Source: Acholeplasmatales bacterium
GTDB lineage: Bacteria > Bacillota_I > Bacilli_A > Acholeplasmatales > JAEDCM01
Length of the DNA stretch: 64,000 nucleotides
Assembly (NCBI GenBank): GCA_017961685.1
Contig: JAGCWW010000020.1
Coordinates: forward strand, 47,119 to 111,118
Reading direction: 5' to 3'
Below, one piece after another: positions 28,379 to 40,968 of this stretch (position 1 is its first letter; every line of letters starts with the position of its first letter). The position numbers and the translations under genes are program-made. The notes under the pieces are model-generated. The model worked only from the letters and a program-made list of their open reading frames with translations, searched no databases and was not told where the DNA came from.

Positions 28379-28394
28379 TGAACAAAGGCGTTCA
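28379..28394 (+). promoter_or_regulatory. Hexaloop hairpin in the GS-like operon leader, candidate ANTAR binding site
   Basis: UGAAC-AAAGGC-GUUCA: a perfect 5-bp stem and a six-base loop with A1 and G4. The loop and 3' stem are also the 5' arm of the terminator that follows, so binding here would prevent termination. Confidence 0.65.
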
Positions 28395-28451
28395 CAAATG
28401 ATTATTTTGTTTTTTAAACAACTATTCATTTAGTGAGATACGCCTTTTTTT
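28384..28451 (+). terminator. Leader terminator (attenuator) of the GS-like operon
   Basis: AAAGGCGT (28384-28391) pairs with ACGCCTTT (28440-28447), extended inside by AAATGA/TCATTT (28396-28401 with 28426-28431), then a run of T. It lies about 15 bases before the AGGAGG of the first gene. Confidence 0.8.
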
Positions 28452-28478
28452 GTTTTTAAATTTTAGGAGGTTAGAGAC

Positions 28479-29546
28479 ATGAGTTATTCAAGAAATGATA
28501 TTTTAGATTACATCAAAGAGGATGATGTAAAATTTATTCGTTTAGCATTTACTGATCCACTAGGAAAAAGAAAGAATTTATCAATTATGCCAAACGAACT
28601 TAAGGAAGTTTTTGATAAGGGATTATACATTGATGGAAAAAATATATTCTATCTAGAAGCTGATGAATATAAGAAATTACTTTTAATTCCAGACTTAGAT
28701 ACAATATCTGTTTTACCATGGAGACCTAGCCAAGGTAGAGTAGTTAGATTGATTTGTAACATCAAAGATGGTAAGGAATACTACAAATGTGATGCTAGAA
28801 AGATTCTAATGGATATCTGTAGTGATTTAGAAAATCAAAAACTAGATTTCAAATTTCAGATGAAAGCTGATTTCTATCTTCTTAAGCTTGATGAAGAAGG
28901 TTTAAAAACAAATATTCCTTATGATGAAGCTGGATACATGGATGTTGCTCCACTAGATAAAGGGGAAAATGTAAGAAGAGAAATCTGTTTATCGCTTAGT
29001 GAAATGGGTATTAAACCAATAATCTCTCATCATAAGATGGGACCTGGACAAAATGTTATCATCTGCGAACAACAAAATCCTCTAACAGCAGCTGATAATG
29101 CAATAGCATTTACAACAGTTGTAAAGAACTTATCTGCTAGAAATGGCTTATTTGCTGATTTTTCCTATAGACCTCTAGCAAGTGAAAAGAATAACAGCTG
29201 TCTAATTGAAATAGAATGTCCAAAGGTTAGTATTGATAAATACTATAACAATTTAACTAACCATTATAGTGAAATTGAATTATTCTTAAAGCCTAATAAA
29301 GACTTATATGATAAGCTATTTGCTTTAAGATTAGATGACAATAAGATCATTGTTGAAACAACAATAAACGATGTAAATCCATATATCGTTACTTCATTAG
29401 TCTTAAAAGCTATGTTTGATGATAGTAAAGCAAACAATAAGATTAATGAAAATATTGAAGAAGCAATCAATACTGCTAAAAATAGTAGTTTAGTTAATAG
29501 CGTAATACCAGAAGAATTATCAAGTTATTACTACCTACTTAAATAA
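28479..29546 (+). CDS. Glutamine-synthetase-like pseudoenzyme, shortened and lacking metal ligands
   Basis: 355 aa against about 443 for type I GS. The N-terminal beta-grasp (VKFIRLAFTDPLGKRKNL) and the catalytic-domain core (YMDVAPLDKGENVRREICLSLSEMG) are clear. Yet the EPEF metal motif reads K129-A-D131-F, HHEVAPGQHE reads HHKMGPGQNV (Glu to K186 and V193), the HxH of the ATP site is lost (SCLIEIE), and the C-terminal NRSA/Arg region is missing. Ammonia ligation is therefore unlikely. The frame is intact with a good AGGAGG, so it is not decaying. Placed 35 bases before an ANTAR regulator, it may sense glutamine or bind a partner. That role is inferred. Confidence 0.8.
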   Translation: MSYSRNDILDYIKEDDVKFIRLAFTDPLGKRKNLSIMPNELKEVFDKGLYIDGKNIFYLEADEYKKLLLIPDLDTISVLPWRPSQGRVVRLICNIKDGKEYYKCDARKILMDICSDLENQKLDFKFQMKADFYLLKLDEEGLKTNIPYDEAGYMDVAPLDKGENVRREICLSLSEMGIKPIISHHKMGPGQNVIICEQQNPLTAADNAIAFTTVVKNLSARNGLFADFSYRPLASEKNNSCLIEIECPKVSIDKYYNNLTNHYSEIELFLKPNKDLYDKLFALRLDDNKIIVETTINDVNPYIVTSLVLKAMFDDSKANNKINENIEEAINTAKNSSLVNSVIPEELSSYYYLLK

Positions 29547-29581
29547 AAAGCCACTTATTTTGGTAGAAAGGAGGAAACATT

Positions 29582-30169
29582 ATGCTTAAAGAATATAAAT
29601 ATAACATACTTATAACCTCGCAAAATGAAATATTTAATGCTCAATTAAGCAAGATGTTCCCTCCTGAGGTAATAAATATGCTTGATTATGCAAACAACTG
29701 TGCATTATCACGTAGAATGATTCTAGAAAGAAATTATGAAATATTAATTGTAAATACTCCATTAAGTGATGAAACGGGTGTTAATCTAGCAATAGATGCC
29801 GCTGAAATAAATAAAATGGGTGTTATCTTATTTGCTAACCCAGAAAAATATAACGAATATTATGATAAGGTTCATGAATACGGAGTATTAACATTACCAA
29901 ATACCGCAGGTAGTGAAACATTTATTCAAACTTTAAGGCTACTTTGTGCAACACGTCAAAGATTACAAACACTAGAAAAGAAAAATATGTCATTTAGTGA
30001 AAGAATGGCCGAGGTTAGATTAATAAGTGAAGCTAAACTTTTATTAATTCAAAAAGTAAAGCTTTCTGAAGATGAAGCACATAAATATATTGAACGTTAC
30101 GCAATGAATAATAGAATTACCTTTGCGCTTGCCGCAAAAGTAATTATAAATCAATATAAGGAAGATTAG
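29582..30169 (+). CDS. ANTAR-domain antiterminator with pseudo-receiver (AmiR/NasR type)
   Basis: 195 aa. Residues 5-120 form a response-regulator-like receiver, but the phospho-acceptor Asp is N58 (EILIVNTPL). Residues about 130-192 are an ANTAR RNA-binding domain (ERMAEVRLISEAKLLLIQKVKLSEDEAHKYI split as helix pairs, then MNNRITFALAAKVI). ANTAR proteins bind paired hexaloop hairpins and block terminators. Both operons diverging from the nearby control region have such a hairpin over a leader terminator, making them the likely targets. Control is probably by protein partner rather than phosphorylation. Confidence 0.88.
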   Translation: MLKEYKYNILITSQNEIFNAQLSKMFPPEVINMLDYANNCALSRRMILERNYEILIVNTPLSDETGVNLAIDAAEINKMGVILFANPEKYNEYYDKVHEYGVLTLPNTAGSETFIQTLRLLCATRQRLQTLEKKNMSFSERMAEVRLISEAKLLLIQKVKLSEDEAHKYIERYAMNNRITFALAAKVIINQYKED

Positions 30170-30172
30170 ATT

Positions 30173-31004
30173 ATGAAAATAGAATTTAGTAAGATGCAAG
30201 GATGTGGAAATGACTACATCTATATAAACTGTATAGATAAAGAAATAGATAATCCTGAAAAATTATCTATAAAAATGAGTCAAAGACATTTTGAAGTAGG
30301 TTCTGATGGAATAGTTTTAATCTGTAAGTCAAATGTTGCGGATGCTAAAATGCGTATGTTTAATATTGATGGATCTGAAGGTAAGATGTGTGGTAATGCT
30401 ATTAGATGTATTGGTAAGTATTTATATGATAATAAAATAACAGATAAAAAAGAAATAAGCATTGAAACATTAAGTGGAATTAAATATTTAACTTTATTTA
30501 CAAATGATAAAAATAAAGTAGAAAAAGTTAAAGTTGATATGGGTTATGCAAGCTTTAAACCAAGTGATATTGATTTAACAACAGATTGTGAAATTATAAA
30601 TGAAAAACATAACATTAATAATAAAGATTACAATATCACATGTGTTTCTATGGGTAACCCTCATATGGTTATTTATGAAGAAGGAATAAAGAATTTAGAA
30701 TTAGATAAAATAGGTCCTGTATTTGAAAACTATAAAATATTTAAAAATAAAGTTAATACAGAATTTGTTGAAGTAATTAGTCCTAATGAATTAAACATGA
30801 GAGTTTATGAAAGAGGATCAGGAGAGACTTATGCATGCGGTACTGGTGCATGTGCAGTAGTAAGCGCAAGTGTTAAAAATGGCGTATGTAAGCCTAATAC
30901 TAATGTATTAGTACATTTAATTGGTGGCACATTAGAGATAATGGTTGATAGTAACTATAAAGTATTTATGACTGGACCAGCAAGATTAGTTTATACGGGG
31001 GTGT

Positions 31005-31024
<20 letters not shown>
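30173..31024 (+). CDS. dapF: Diaminopimelate epimerase
   Basis: 283 aa. Converts LL-DAP to meso-DAP for lysine and peptidoglycan. The two catalytic cysteines are in KMCGNAIRC and YACGTGACAV. It starts three bases after the ANTAR gene and overlaps dapL by 20 bases. Its placement with dapL means that the aminotransferase route to DAP is used, and that the cell makes or modifies a DAP-type wall or needs lysine. Confidence 0.95.
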
Positions 31025-33813
<2,789 letters not shown>

Positions 33814-33825
33814 GGAGTGGTGTTT

Positions 33826-36800
33826 ATGGAATCTCATAATTATGGTTTATATAGCCCAAGTTATGAACATGATGCTTGTGGTATTGGTGCTATCGCAAGT
33901 ATTAAAGGAGAAAAAACACATAAAACAATTAAAGATGCATTAAATATTTTAATTCATCTAGAACATAGAGGAGGTACTGGTGCCGAAGATAATTCTGGTG
34001 ATGGTGCTGGTATATTATTTCAAATACCTGATAAGTTTTTTAGAGGAGAAAAGCTAGGCTTTAACCTACCAAGTGAAGGTGAGTATGGTGTAGGGCAGTT
34101 ATTCTTATCTAAAAATGAAGAAATAAGATATAAAGAAAAAGAATTAATTAATACAATACTAGATAAGGAAGGTTTAAAAATACTAGGTTATAGAAGAGTA
34201 CCTATTTCAACATTTGGAATTGGTCAATCTGCTTTACGTAGTATGCCTTATATTTGTCAAGTATTTGTATCTAAACCAGAGAATACAGAAAAGGGAATAG
34301 ATTTTGAAAGAAGACTATATATCGCAAGAAGAGTAATTGAACGTGAAGCTTTAAAACAAAGCTTTAGCCTATATTTCTGTAGTTTCTCATCTCGTACAAT
34401 AGTTTATAAGGGTATGTTAGTTTCAACACAAGTTAGAGATTTCTACCTTGATTTAAAAGATACTAATGTTGAAAGTGCAATTGCATTAGTTCACTCAAGA
34501 TTTTCAACTAACACATTCCCTTCATGGGATAGAGCTCACCCTAATAGATTCTTATGTCATAATGGTGAAATTAATACTATTAGAGGTAATGTCGATTCCG
34601 TTAGAGCTAGAGAAGGTTTATTTAAATCAGATGTCTTTAAAGATGAATTAAATAAAGTTATTCCTCTAATTCCAAAGGAATCATCCGATTCAGCAATGTT
34701 TGATAACTTCCTAGAATTCTTATATTTAAATGGTAGAAGTCTAGAAGAAGTATTAATGATGATGATCCCTGAACCATGGATGAAGGATAGTTCAATGAAA
34801 GAAGACTTAAAAGCCTTCTATGAATTCCATTCAACATTTATGGAACCATGGGATGGCCCAGCCGCAATTCTATTTACTGATGGTATAAAACTAGGTGCAT
34901 CACTAGATAGAAATGGTCTTAGACCATCACGTTACTACGTAACAAAAGATGATTATCTAGTATTATTCTCAGAAACAGGAAGCCTTCCAATTGATGAAGG
35001 AAATATCGTTTTAAAGAGTAGACTAGAACCAGGTAAGATTCTACTTGTAGATACTAATGAAGGTAGAATTATTTCAAATGATGAAATAAAAGAAACTATC
35101 TCTAAGAAATGTGATTATAAGAAATGGAATAAAAATATTATTCATCTAGAAAATCTAGAAAAGCCAGTAGTTGAGCCACTTAAAGGTGATATTCATTTCT
35201 TACAACATGAATCAAATTATGTATATGATGAACTAATGGAAGGTATAATTCCACTAGCTGATAACGATAATGAAAAGGTAACTTCAATGGGTACTGATAT
35301 ACCTCTAGCAGTATTAATGAAGAAAGAATTTAATTTATTCCAATTCTTTAAACAACGCTTTGCACAAGTTACTAACCCACCAATTGACTCTATTAGAGAA
35401 GATATCGTTATGAGTTCAAGATTATATTTAGGTAGAGAAGGCAATCTACTTAATCCAACTGAAAAGAATGCTTTAAGAGTAGCTATTGAAAATCCATTAT
35501 TACTTGATGAAGAATTCTATAAGATTAAAAATTTAGATGAAAAATCAGGTATAAAGGTAAAAACAATCTACTTTACATATGATCATACTAAAGAATCTAT
35601 GGAAGAAGCACTTGATAGAATATTTAGGGAAGCTGAAAATGAAGTTGATAATGGTGCATCAATTCTAATTCTTTCTGATAAAAAAGAAGGAATTAAGATT
35701 CCATCATTACTTGTTTCAAGTGGTGTACATCAATACTTAACAAAAGTATCAAAGAGAACTCATATTTCTTTAGTTTTAGAAGCAGCTGAACCTAGAGAAA
35801 TACATCACTATGCATGTTTAATTGGTTATGGTGTAACTGCAATTTATCCATATTTAGTTTATGAAACAATTAGAGAATATAATAAGCGTGGATATATTAA
35901 AACTGAAGTAGAACAAGCTCTACATAACTATCAACACGCAACACTAAAAGCCTTATATAAGATTATCTCAAAGATGGGTATTTCAACTATCCAATCATAT
36001 AATGGTGCCCAAATCTTTGAATGTATTGGACTTGATTTTAAATTAGTTGATAAGTATTTCACAAATACACCAAATCCAATTGGTGGTATTGGAATTAACA
36101 AGATTGAGGAAAATGCAATAAAGCTTTATAATAAGGCATTATCTAGATGTGATGATACACTAGATTCTGTAGGTTTACACGGATTTAGAAAGAATAGTCA
36201 TGATCACTTATATGATCCACTTACTATATTCTATCTTCAATCTGCTTGTCGTACTGGTAATTATGAAGATTATAAGAAATTTACTAATCTAATTACTAAT
36301 AAAACAAATAATATTAGAAATACATTAAATCTTGATTTCTCTCATCCTATTTCAATTGATGAAGTAGAATCAGTTGAAGAAATCGTTAAACGTTTCAAAA
36401 CTGGAGCTATGAGCTATGGATCAATTTCTAAAGAAGCTCATGAATGTATGGCTATTGCGATGAATAGATTACACGCAAAAAGTAATACTGGTGAAGGTGG
36501 AGAAGAGCGTGAAAGATTCTATAACAATGATGAATTAAATAATAGATGTTCAGCAATTAAACAAGTTGCATCTGCACGTTTTGGTGTAACTATTGAATAC
36601 TTAACAAATGCGATTGAAATTCAAATCAAGATGGCACAAGGTGCTAAACCAGGTGAAGGTGGACAACTTCCAGGACAAAAAGTCTTCCCTTGGGTTGCTA
36701 AAGCAAGACATTCAACTCCTGGTGTTACATTAATATCACCACCACCACATCATGATATTTATTCAATCGAAGATTTAGCACAATTAATTTATGATTTAAA

Positions 36801-38298
36801 GAATGCTAATAGAAAAGCAAGAATCTCTGTAAAATTAGTTTCTGAATCAGGAATTGGTACTATTTCAGCTGGTGTAGTAAAAGCTGGTGCAAATACAATC
36901 TTAATTTCTGGTTATGATGGAGGTACTGGTGCAAGTCCTAGAACTAGTATTAATAATGCTGGTATTCCTTGGGAAATTGGTCTATCAGAAACTCATCAAA
37001 CTCTAGTATTAAATGGACTAAGAGATAGAGTAAGAATTGAAACTGATGGTAAGTTACTAACAGGTAGAGATTTAGCTGTAGCTATACTACTAGGTGCCGA
37101 AGAATTTGGTTTTGCTACAGGACCACTAGTAGCTATGGGCTGTATAATGATGAGAGTATGTAATATGAATACTTGTCCTATGGGTATTGCAACTCAAAAT
37201 GAAGAGCTTAGAAAGAACTTTAAGGGTAAACCAGAATACGTTATGAATTTCATGAAGTTTATCGCTAAAGAGTTAAGAGAATATATGGCTGAATTAGGTT
37301 TCAGAACTATCGATGAAATGGTTGGCCATAGTGAATTATTAAGTGTTAAAGATGAATTTAAAGATATATTAGATTTAAAGAAATTATTATTCAATGCTAA
37401 GGTAGTTAATAGAAGTGATAATGTCTTTAAGAAATATAAACAAATCGATCTTGATAATACATTAGATACTAGAGTAATCTTACCTCTAGCTGAAGAATCT
37501 ATTAAAGAACAAAAGGAAGTTTCTATGAACTTAGAAATTTCTAATGTTAATAGAACAGTAGGTGCCATTTTATCTAATGAAATCACTAAGCTATACAATG
37601 AAAAAGGGCTTAAAGAAGACACTATCACAATTAATGCAACAGGTAATGCTGGTAACTCATTTGGAGCATTCTTAACTAATGGTGTAACTATTAATGTTAA
37701 GGGTGATGCTAACGATTACTTTGGTAAAGGCTTATGTGGTGGTAAGTTATCAATCAAGACTATTGATAATCCAAGCTTCAAGAGAGAAGAAAACATCATT
37801 TGTGGTAACGTATGCTTATATGGTGCAACAAGTGGTGAATGCTACCTTGATGGTGTAGTTGGTGAAAGATTTGCTGTTAGAAACTCTGGTGCTAAAGTAG
37901 TAGCTCTTGGTTGTGGATTACACGGATGTGAATACATGACAGGTGGAGTTGCTGTAATACTTGGAAATGTAGGGCGCAACTTTGCTGCTGGTATGAGCGG
38001 TGGAGTCGCATACATTTATGGATTAAATAATAAGAAGAATGTTAATACAGAATTAGTTAAGTTACTAGAATTAGATGATGAAGATGTAGAAACTGTTAAA
38101 GATATGATTAAAAATCATGTTAAATATACTAATAGTCCATACGCAAAAGATATTTTAGATAACTTTAACAAAGATGAATTCTTTAAAGTATTACCTAATG
38201 ATTATGCCGTCATTAAAAAATACATCAAAGAATTTGAAGCAATGGGTGTAGAACATCCAAGATTAGAAGCATTCAATAAATTTGTGGGGGTGAAATAA
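33826..38298 (+). CDS. gltB: Glutamate synthase (NADPH) large subunit
   Basis: 1490 aa from the ATG at 33826; a GTG at 33817 is inside the AAGGAG ribosome site. A 17-residue propeptide precedes nucleophile Cys18 (HDACGIGAIA). Following the amidotransferase domain come the central domain, the FMN-binding barrel (PGEGGQLPGQKVFPWVAKAR; SGYDGGTGASP), the 3Fe-4S cysteines in CIMMRVCNMNTCPMG and the C-terminal GXGXG beta-helix. It transfers the glutamine amide to 2-oxoglutarate. Stop overlaps the gltD start by one base. Confidence 0.96.
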   Translation: MESHNYGLYSPSYEHDACGIGAIASIKGEKTHKTIKDALNILIHLEHRGGTGAEDNSGDGAGILFQIPDKFFRGEKLGFNLPSEGEYGVGQLFLSKNEEIRYKEKELINTILDKEGLKILGYRRVPISTFGIGQSALRSMPYICQVFVSKPENTEKGIDFERRLYIARRVIEREALKQSFSLYFCSFSSRTIVYKGMLVSTQVRDFYLDLKDTNVESAIALVHSRFSTNTFPSWDRAHPNRFLCHNGEINTIRGNVDSVRAREGLFKSDVFKDELNKVIPLIPKESSDSAMFDNFLEFLYLNGRSLEEVLMMMIPEPWMKDSSMKEDLKAFYEFHSTFMEPWDGPAAILFTDGIKLGASLDRNGLRPSRYYVTKDDYLVLFSETGSLPIDEGNIVLKSRLEPGKILLVDTNEGRIISNDEIKETISKKCDYKKWNKNIIHLENLEKPVVEPLKGDIHFLQHESNYVYDELMEGIIPLADNDNEKVTSMGTDIPLAVLMKKEFNLFQFFKQRFAQVTNPPIDSIREDIVMSSRLYLGREGNLLNPTEKNALRVAIENPLLLDEEFYKIKNLDEKSGIKVKTIYFTYDHTKESMEEALDRIFREAENEVDNGASILILSDKKEGIKIPSLLVSSGVHQYLTKVSKRTHISLVLEAAEPREIHHYACLIGYGVTAIYPYLVYETIREYNKRGYIKTEVEQALHNYQHATLKALYKIISKMGISTIQSYNGAQIFECIGLDFKLVDKYFTNTPNPIGGIGINKIEENAIKLYNKALSRCDDTLDSVGLHGFRKNSHDHLYDPLTIFYLQSACRTGNYEDYKKFTNLITNKTNNIRNTLNLDFSHPISIDEVESVEEIVKRFKTGAMSYGSISKEAHECMAIAMNRLHAKSNTGEGGEERERFYNNDELNNRCSAIKQVASARFGVTIEYLTNAIEIQIKMAQGAKPGEGGQLPGQKVFPWVAKARHSTPGVTLISPPPHHDIYSIEDLAQLIYDLKNANRKARISVKLVSESGIGTISAGVVKAGANTILISGYDGGTGASPRTSINNAGIPWEIGLSETHQTLVLNGLRDRVRIETDGKLLTGRDLAVAILLGAEEFGFATGPLVAMGCIMMRVCNMNTCPMGIATQNEELRKNFKGKPEYVMNFMKFIAKELREYMAELGFRTIDEMVGHSELLSVKDEFKDILDLKKLLFNAKVVNRSDNVFKKYKQIDLDNTLDTRVILPLAEESIKEQKEVSMNLEISNVNRTVGAILSNEITKLYNEKGLKEDTITINATGNAGNSFGAFLTNGVTINVKGDANDYFGKGLCGGKLSIKTIDNPSFKREENIICGNVCLYGATSGECYLDGVVGERFAVRNSGAKVVALGCGLHGCEYMTGGVAVILGNVGRNFAAGMSGGVAYIYGLNNKKNVNTELVKLLELDDEDVETVKDMIKNHVKYTNSPYAKDILDNFNKDEFFKVLPNDYAVIKKYIKEFEAMGVEHPRLEAFNKFVGVK

Positions 38299-39731
38299 TG
38301 GGAAAGCCAACAGGATTTATGGAATATAAAAGACTTGATAAGAAAGAACTTGATGTTCTAAAGAGAATTGAAAACTTTAATGATTTTCATATCCCATTTG
38401 ATTTAGACACACAAAGACAACAAGCAAGTCGTTGTATGAATTGCGGTATCCCTTTCTGTCAATCCGCAATGAAAATTAATAATAGAAACGTGGGCTGTCC
38501 ACTATCTAACTTAATACCTGAATGGAACCATTTAATCTATTTAGGCTTATATGAAGAAGCTTATAAGCGTTTAGAGAAAACCGCTCCATTCCCTGAATTT
38601 ACAGGTCATGTATGCCCTGCATTATGTGAAGCATGTTGCTCATGCTCTATTAATGGTGATGCTGTAGGTGTTAAGGCAAATGAATTATTCTTAATATCTG
38701 AAGCTTTTGAAAATGGTTGGATTAAACCTAAGAAAGATATTAAGCGTAATGGTAAAAAAGTATGTATTATTGGATCTGGTCCATCAGGATTATCATGTGC
38801 TAAACAACTTAATTATGCCGGTTTTGATGTTACAGTATATGAAAAAGAAGATAGATTTGGCGGATTATTAATGTATGGTATTCCTAATATGAAGATTGAT
38901 AAAAAGATCGTTGAAAGACGTATCAATCTATTAAAAGATGAAGGAATTAAGTTTATTAATAACACTAAAATTGGTAAAGATATCTCAATGGATGAGATCA
39001 ATAAAATGTATGATGAAATTGTTTTTGCTTGTGGTACTTCACAACCTAGACCACTAGCAGTTGAAAACAATAATTTAGAAGGAATCTTATTTGCTGTCGA
39101 TTTTTTAAAGCAAACAACAAAGAATTTACTTAATAAAGAAAACTTTATCTTTAATCTAAAAGATAAAAGTGTCATAATAATAGGTGGTGGTGATACTGCT
39201 AACGATTGTTGCGGTACAGCTGCTAGAGAAAAAGCTAAATCAATTACAGAATTAGAAATAACTAAAGAACCACCAAAAGAAAACACTGTACCTTGGCCTA
39301 ACTATCCAAACAAAAAGAAAACTGATTATGGTGTATTAGAAGCTAATACTTTAATGGGTAAGGATATTAGACGTTATGAAACTACAATTGATAGTGTTGT
39401 AGGAGAGGACGGACACATTAAAGGTGTATACATTAAAAAGGTTGAATTTGTTAGTGAAAATGGAAGAATGGTAATTAAAGATGTTCCAAACACTAAGGAA
39501 TACTTAGATTGTGACTATCTAATTATTGCTATGGGCTTCCTTGGAACTAGTGATAGCGATGCTGAAAGTTATGGTCTAGACCATAATAGAAATAGAATCA
39601 CTCTTGACAACTTCAAGTATAGTGATAAAATAAGTGTTTGTGGGGACATGAAAAATGGTCAATCTTTAGTAGTAATAGCACTTAAAGATGGAATTGATTG
39701 TGCCAACCAAATTATAAAGAAATATGAATAA
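38298..39731 (+). CDS. gltD: Glutamate synthase small subunit
   Basis: 477 aa. The flavoprotein partner of GltB, passing electrons from NAD(P)H. The N-terminal cysteines of two 4Fe-4S clusters are in RCMNCGIPFC and CPALCEACCSCS. FAD-binding VCIIGSGPSGLSCA and the NAD(P)-binding VIIIGGGDTANDC follow. TAATG junction with gltB implies coupled translation. Confidence 0.95.
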   Translation: MGKPTGFMEYKRLDKKELDVLKRIENFNDFHIPFDLDTQRQQASRCMNCGIPFCQSAMKINNRNVGCPLSNLIPEWNHLIYLGLYEEAYKRLEKTAPFPEFTGHVCPALCEACCSCSINGDAVGVKANELFLISEAFENGWIKPKKDIKRNGKKVCIIGSGPSGLSCAKQLNYAGFDVTVYEKEDRFGGLLMYGIPNMKIDKKIVERRINLLKDEGIKFINNTKIGKDISMDEINKMYDEIVFACGTSQPRPLAVENNNLEGILFAVDFLKQTTKNLLNKENFIFNLKDKSVIIIGGGDTANDCCGTAAREKAKSITELEITKEPPKENTVPWPNYPNKKKTDYGVLEANTLMGKDIRRYETTIDSVVGEDGHIKGVYIKKVEFVSENGRMVIKDVPNTKEYLDCDYLIIAMGFLGTSDSDAESYGLDHNRNRITLDNFKYSDKISVCGDMKNGQSLVVIALKDGIDCANQIIKKYE

Positions 39732-39751
39732 CATTTAAAATGCTTTAAGGT

Positions 39752-39765
39752 AGTCAAGATAGGCT
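39752..39765 (+). promoter_or_regulatory. PyrR-like RNA site in the carAB leader
   Basis: AGTCAAGATAGGCT matches the PyrR loop consensus ARUCCNGNGAGGYU at all but two specified positions and folds as UAGUC-AAGAUA-GGCUA. It lies about 30 bases before a terminator hairpin and upstream of a pyrimidine gene, the expected layout for pyrimidine attenuation. pyrR itself is not in this window. Confidence 0.5.
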
Positions 39766-39796
39766 AACAAGATTATTAGGTAAATGTATTTAATTT

Positions 39797-39836
39797 ATAC
39801 TAGTTTTCGCATGCGTTTTGAAAACTAGTATTTTTT
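39797..39836 (+). terminator. Strong hairpin terminator upstream of carA (end of gltD or carAB attenuator)
   Basis: A 12-bp perfect stem ATACTAGTTTTC (39797-39808) / GAAAACTAGTAT (39820-39831) followed by six T. No promoter is obvious in the 38 bases between it and carA, which favours an attenuator role. Confidence 0.85.
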
Positions 39837-39874
39837 AAAATTTACTTTCTAATTTTAATAGAAAGGAGTTATTT

Positions 39875-40966
39875 ATGGAATTAGTAAAAAATAGGAAATT
39901 AATTTTGGCTAATGGAAAAATCTTTTATGGAGTAGGATTCGGTAGTAAAAATGATGTAATCGCAGAAATAGTATTCAATACATCAATGGTAGGTTACCAA
40001 GAAATATTATCTGACTCATCATATTGTGATCAGATGGTATGTATGACTTATCCTTTAATTGGTAACTATGGTATTACAGATGAAGACTATGAATCAAAAT
40101 CCATTAAGATGAGCGGGTTTGTTGTTAGAGAATATAATGATTCTCCATCAAACTTTAGAGCAACAAAAACTTTAGGAGATGTAATGGAGGAGAATAACTG
40201 CGCAGGTATTTCTAATGTAGATACAAGAGAAATAGCTAGAATCATTAGAGATTCAGGTAGTCAACTTGCGATGATTACTAACGCAGATGCGAGTGATGAA
40301 GAATGCCTAAAAATCCTTAGAAGTAGGGATTTCTCTCACGATCAGTTAAACAAAGTTTCAACTAAAAAGGTATGGTATTCTAGAACAGCTAATCCACTTT
40401 ATACAATATGTGCTATTGACTGTGGTATAAAGATGAATATCGTTAGAGAATTCAATAAATTTGGATGTAATGTAGTAGTAATGCCTTATACTTCAACATA
40501 TGAAGATGTAATGAAATATAACCCAGATGGATTATTTATTTCAAATGGTCCAGGTAACCCTGAGGATGCAGTTGAAGTAATTGAACTAGTAAAACAAGCT
40601 AGAGGAAAGTTACCAATCTTTGGTATTTGCTTAGGACATCAAATTATAGGTTTAGCTTATGGTGCTAAAACATATAAGATGACTTTTGGCCATAGAGGAG
40701 CAAATCATCCAGTTAAGAATTTAATTAATAACACAATAGAAATCACAAGCCAAAATCACTCTTTCGCAATTGATAAAGAGTCACTAAAAAATACTGATTT
40801 AGAAATAACTCATGTAAATGTAATAGATAATGAACTTGAAGGTATGAGAGATGTTAAGAATAATGTAATATCTATTCAATACCATCCAGAGTCAGCTGCT
40901 GGTCCAGAAGATTCAGAATATTTATTTAAGCAATTTATTGATTTGCTTAAAAAGGATGGTGAGTAA
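39875..40966 (+). CDS. carA: Carbamoyl-phosphate synthase small subunit
   Basis: 363 aa. Glutaminase subunit that feeds ammonia to CarB. The N-terminal CPSase domain begins [15 protein letters not shown], and the class I amidotransferase has nucleophile Cys in GICLGHQI and the His-x-Glu in [18 protein letters not shown] is the ribosome site. Separated from carB by two bases. Confidence 0.96.
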   Translation: MELVKNRKLILANGKIFYGVGFGSKNDVIAEIVFNTSMVGYQEILSDSSYCDQMVCMTYPLIGNYGITDEDYESKSIKMSGFVVREYNDSPSNFRATKTLGDVMEENNCAGISNVDTREIARIIRDSGSQLAMITNADASDEECLKILRSRDFSHDQLNKVSTKKVWYSRTANPLYTICAIDCGIKMNIVREFNKFGCNVVVMPYTSTYEDVMKYNPDGLFISNGPGNPEDAVEVIELVKQARGKLPIFGICLGHQIIGLAYGAKTYKMTFGHRGANHPVKNLINNTIEITSQNHSFAIDKESLKNTDLEITHVNVIDNELEGMRDVKNNVISIQYHPESAAGPEDSEYLFKQFIDLLKKDGE

Positions 40967-40968
40967 TT

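Noticed and set aside
28479..29546. Decayed glutamine synthetase pseudogene
   Set aside because: The frame is intact, has a strong ribosome site and promoter, conserved N-terminal and core segments, and tight linkage to the ANTAR gene. It is better seen as a pseudoenzyme.
37194..37628. 144-codon open frame on the minus strand inside gltB
   Set aside because: It is antisense to a highly conserved part of glutamate synthase, has no ribosome site and reads as low-complexity Ser/Leu sequence.
38813..39286. 157-codon minus-strand frame inside gltD
   Set aside because: Shadow of a conserved gene, no start signal.
39752..39765. ANTAR hexaloop in the carAB leader
   Set aside because: The six-base loop AAGAUA has G at position 3 rather than 4, and the match to the PyrR consensus is better and fits the gene function.
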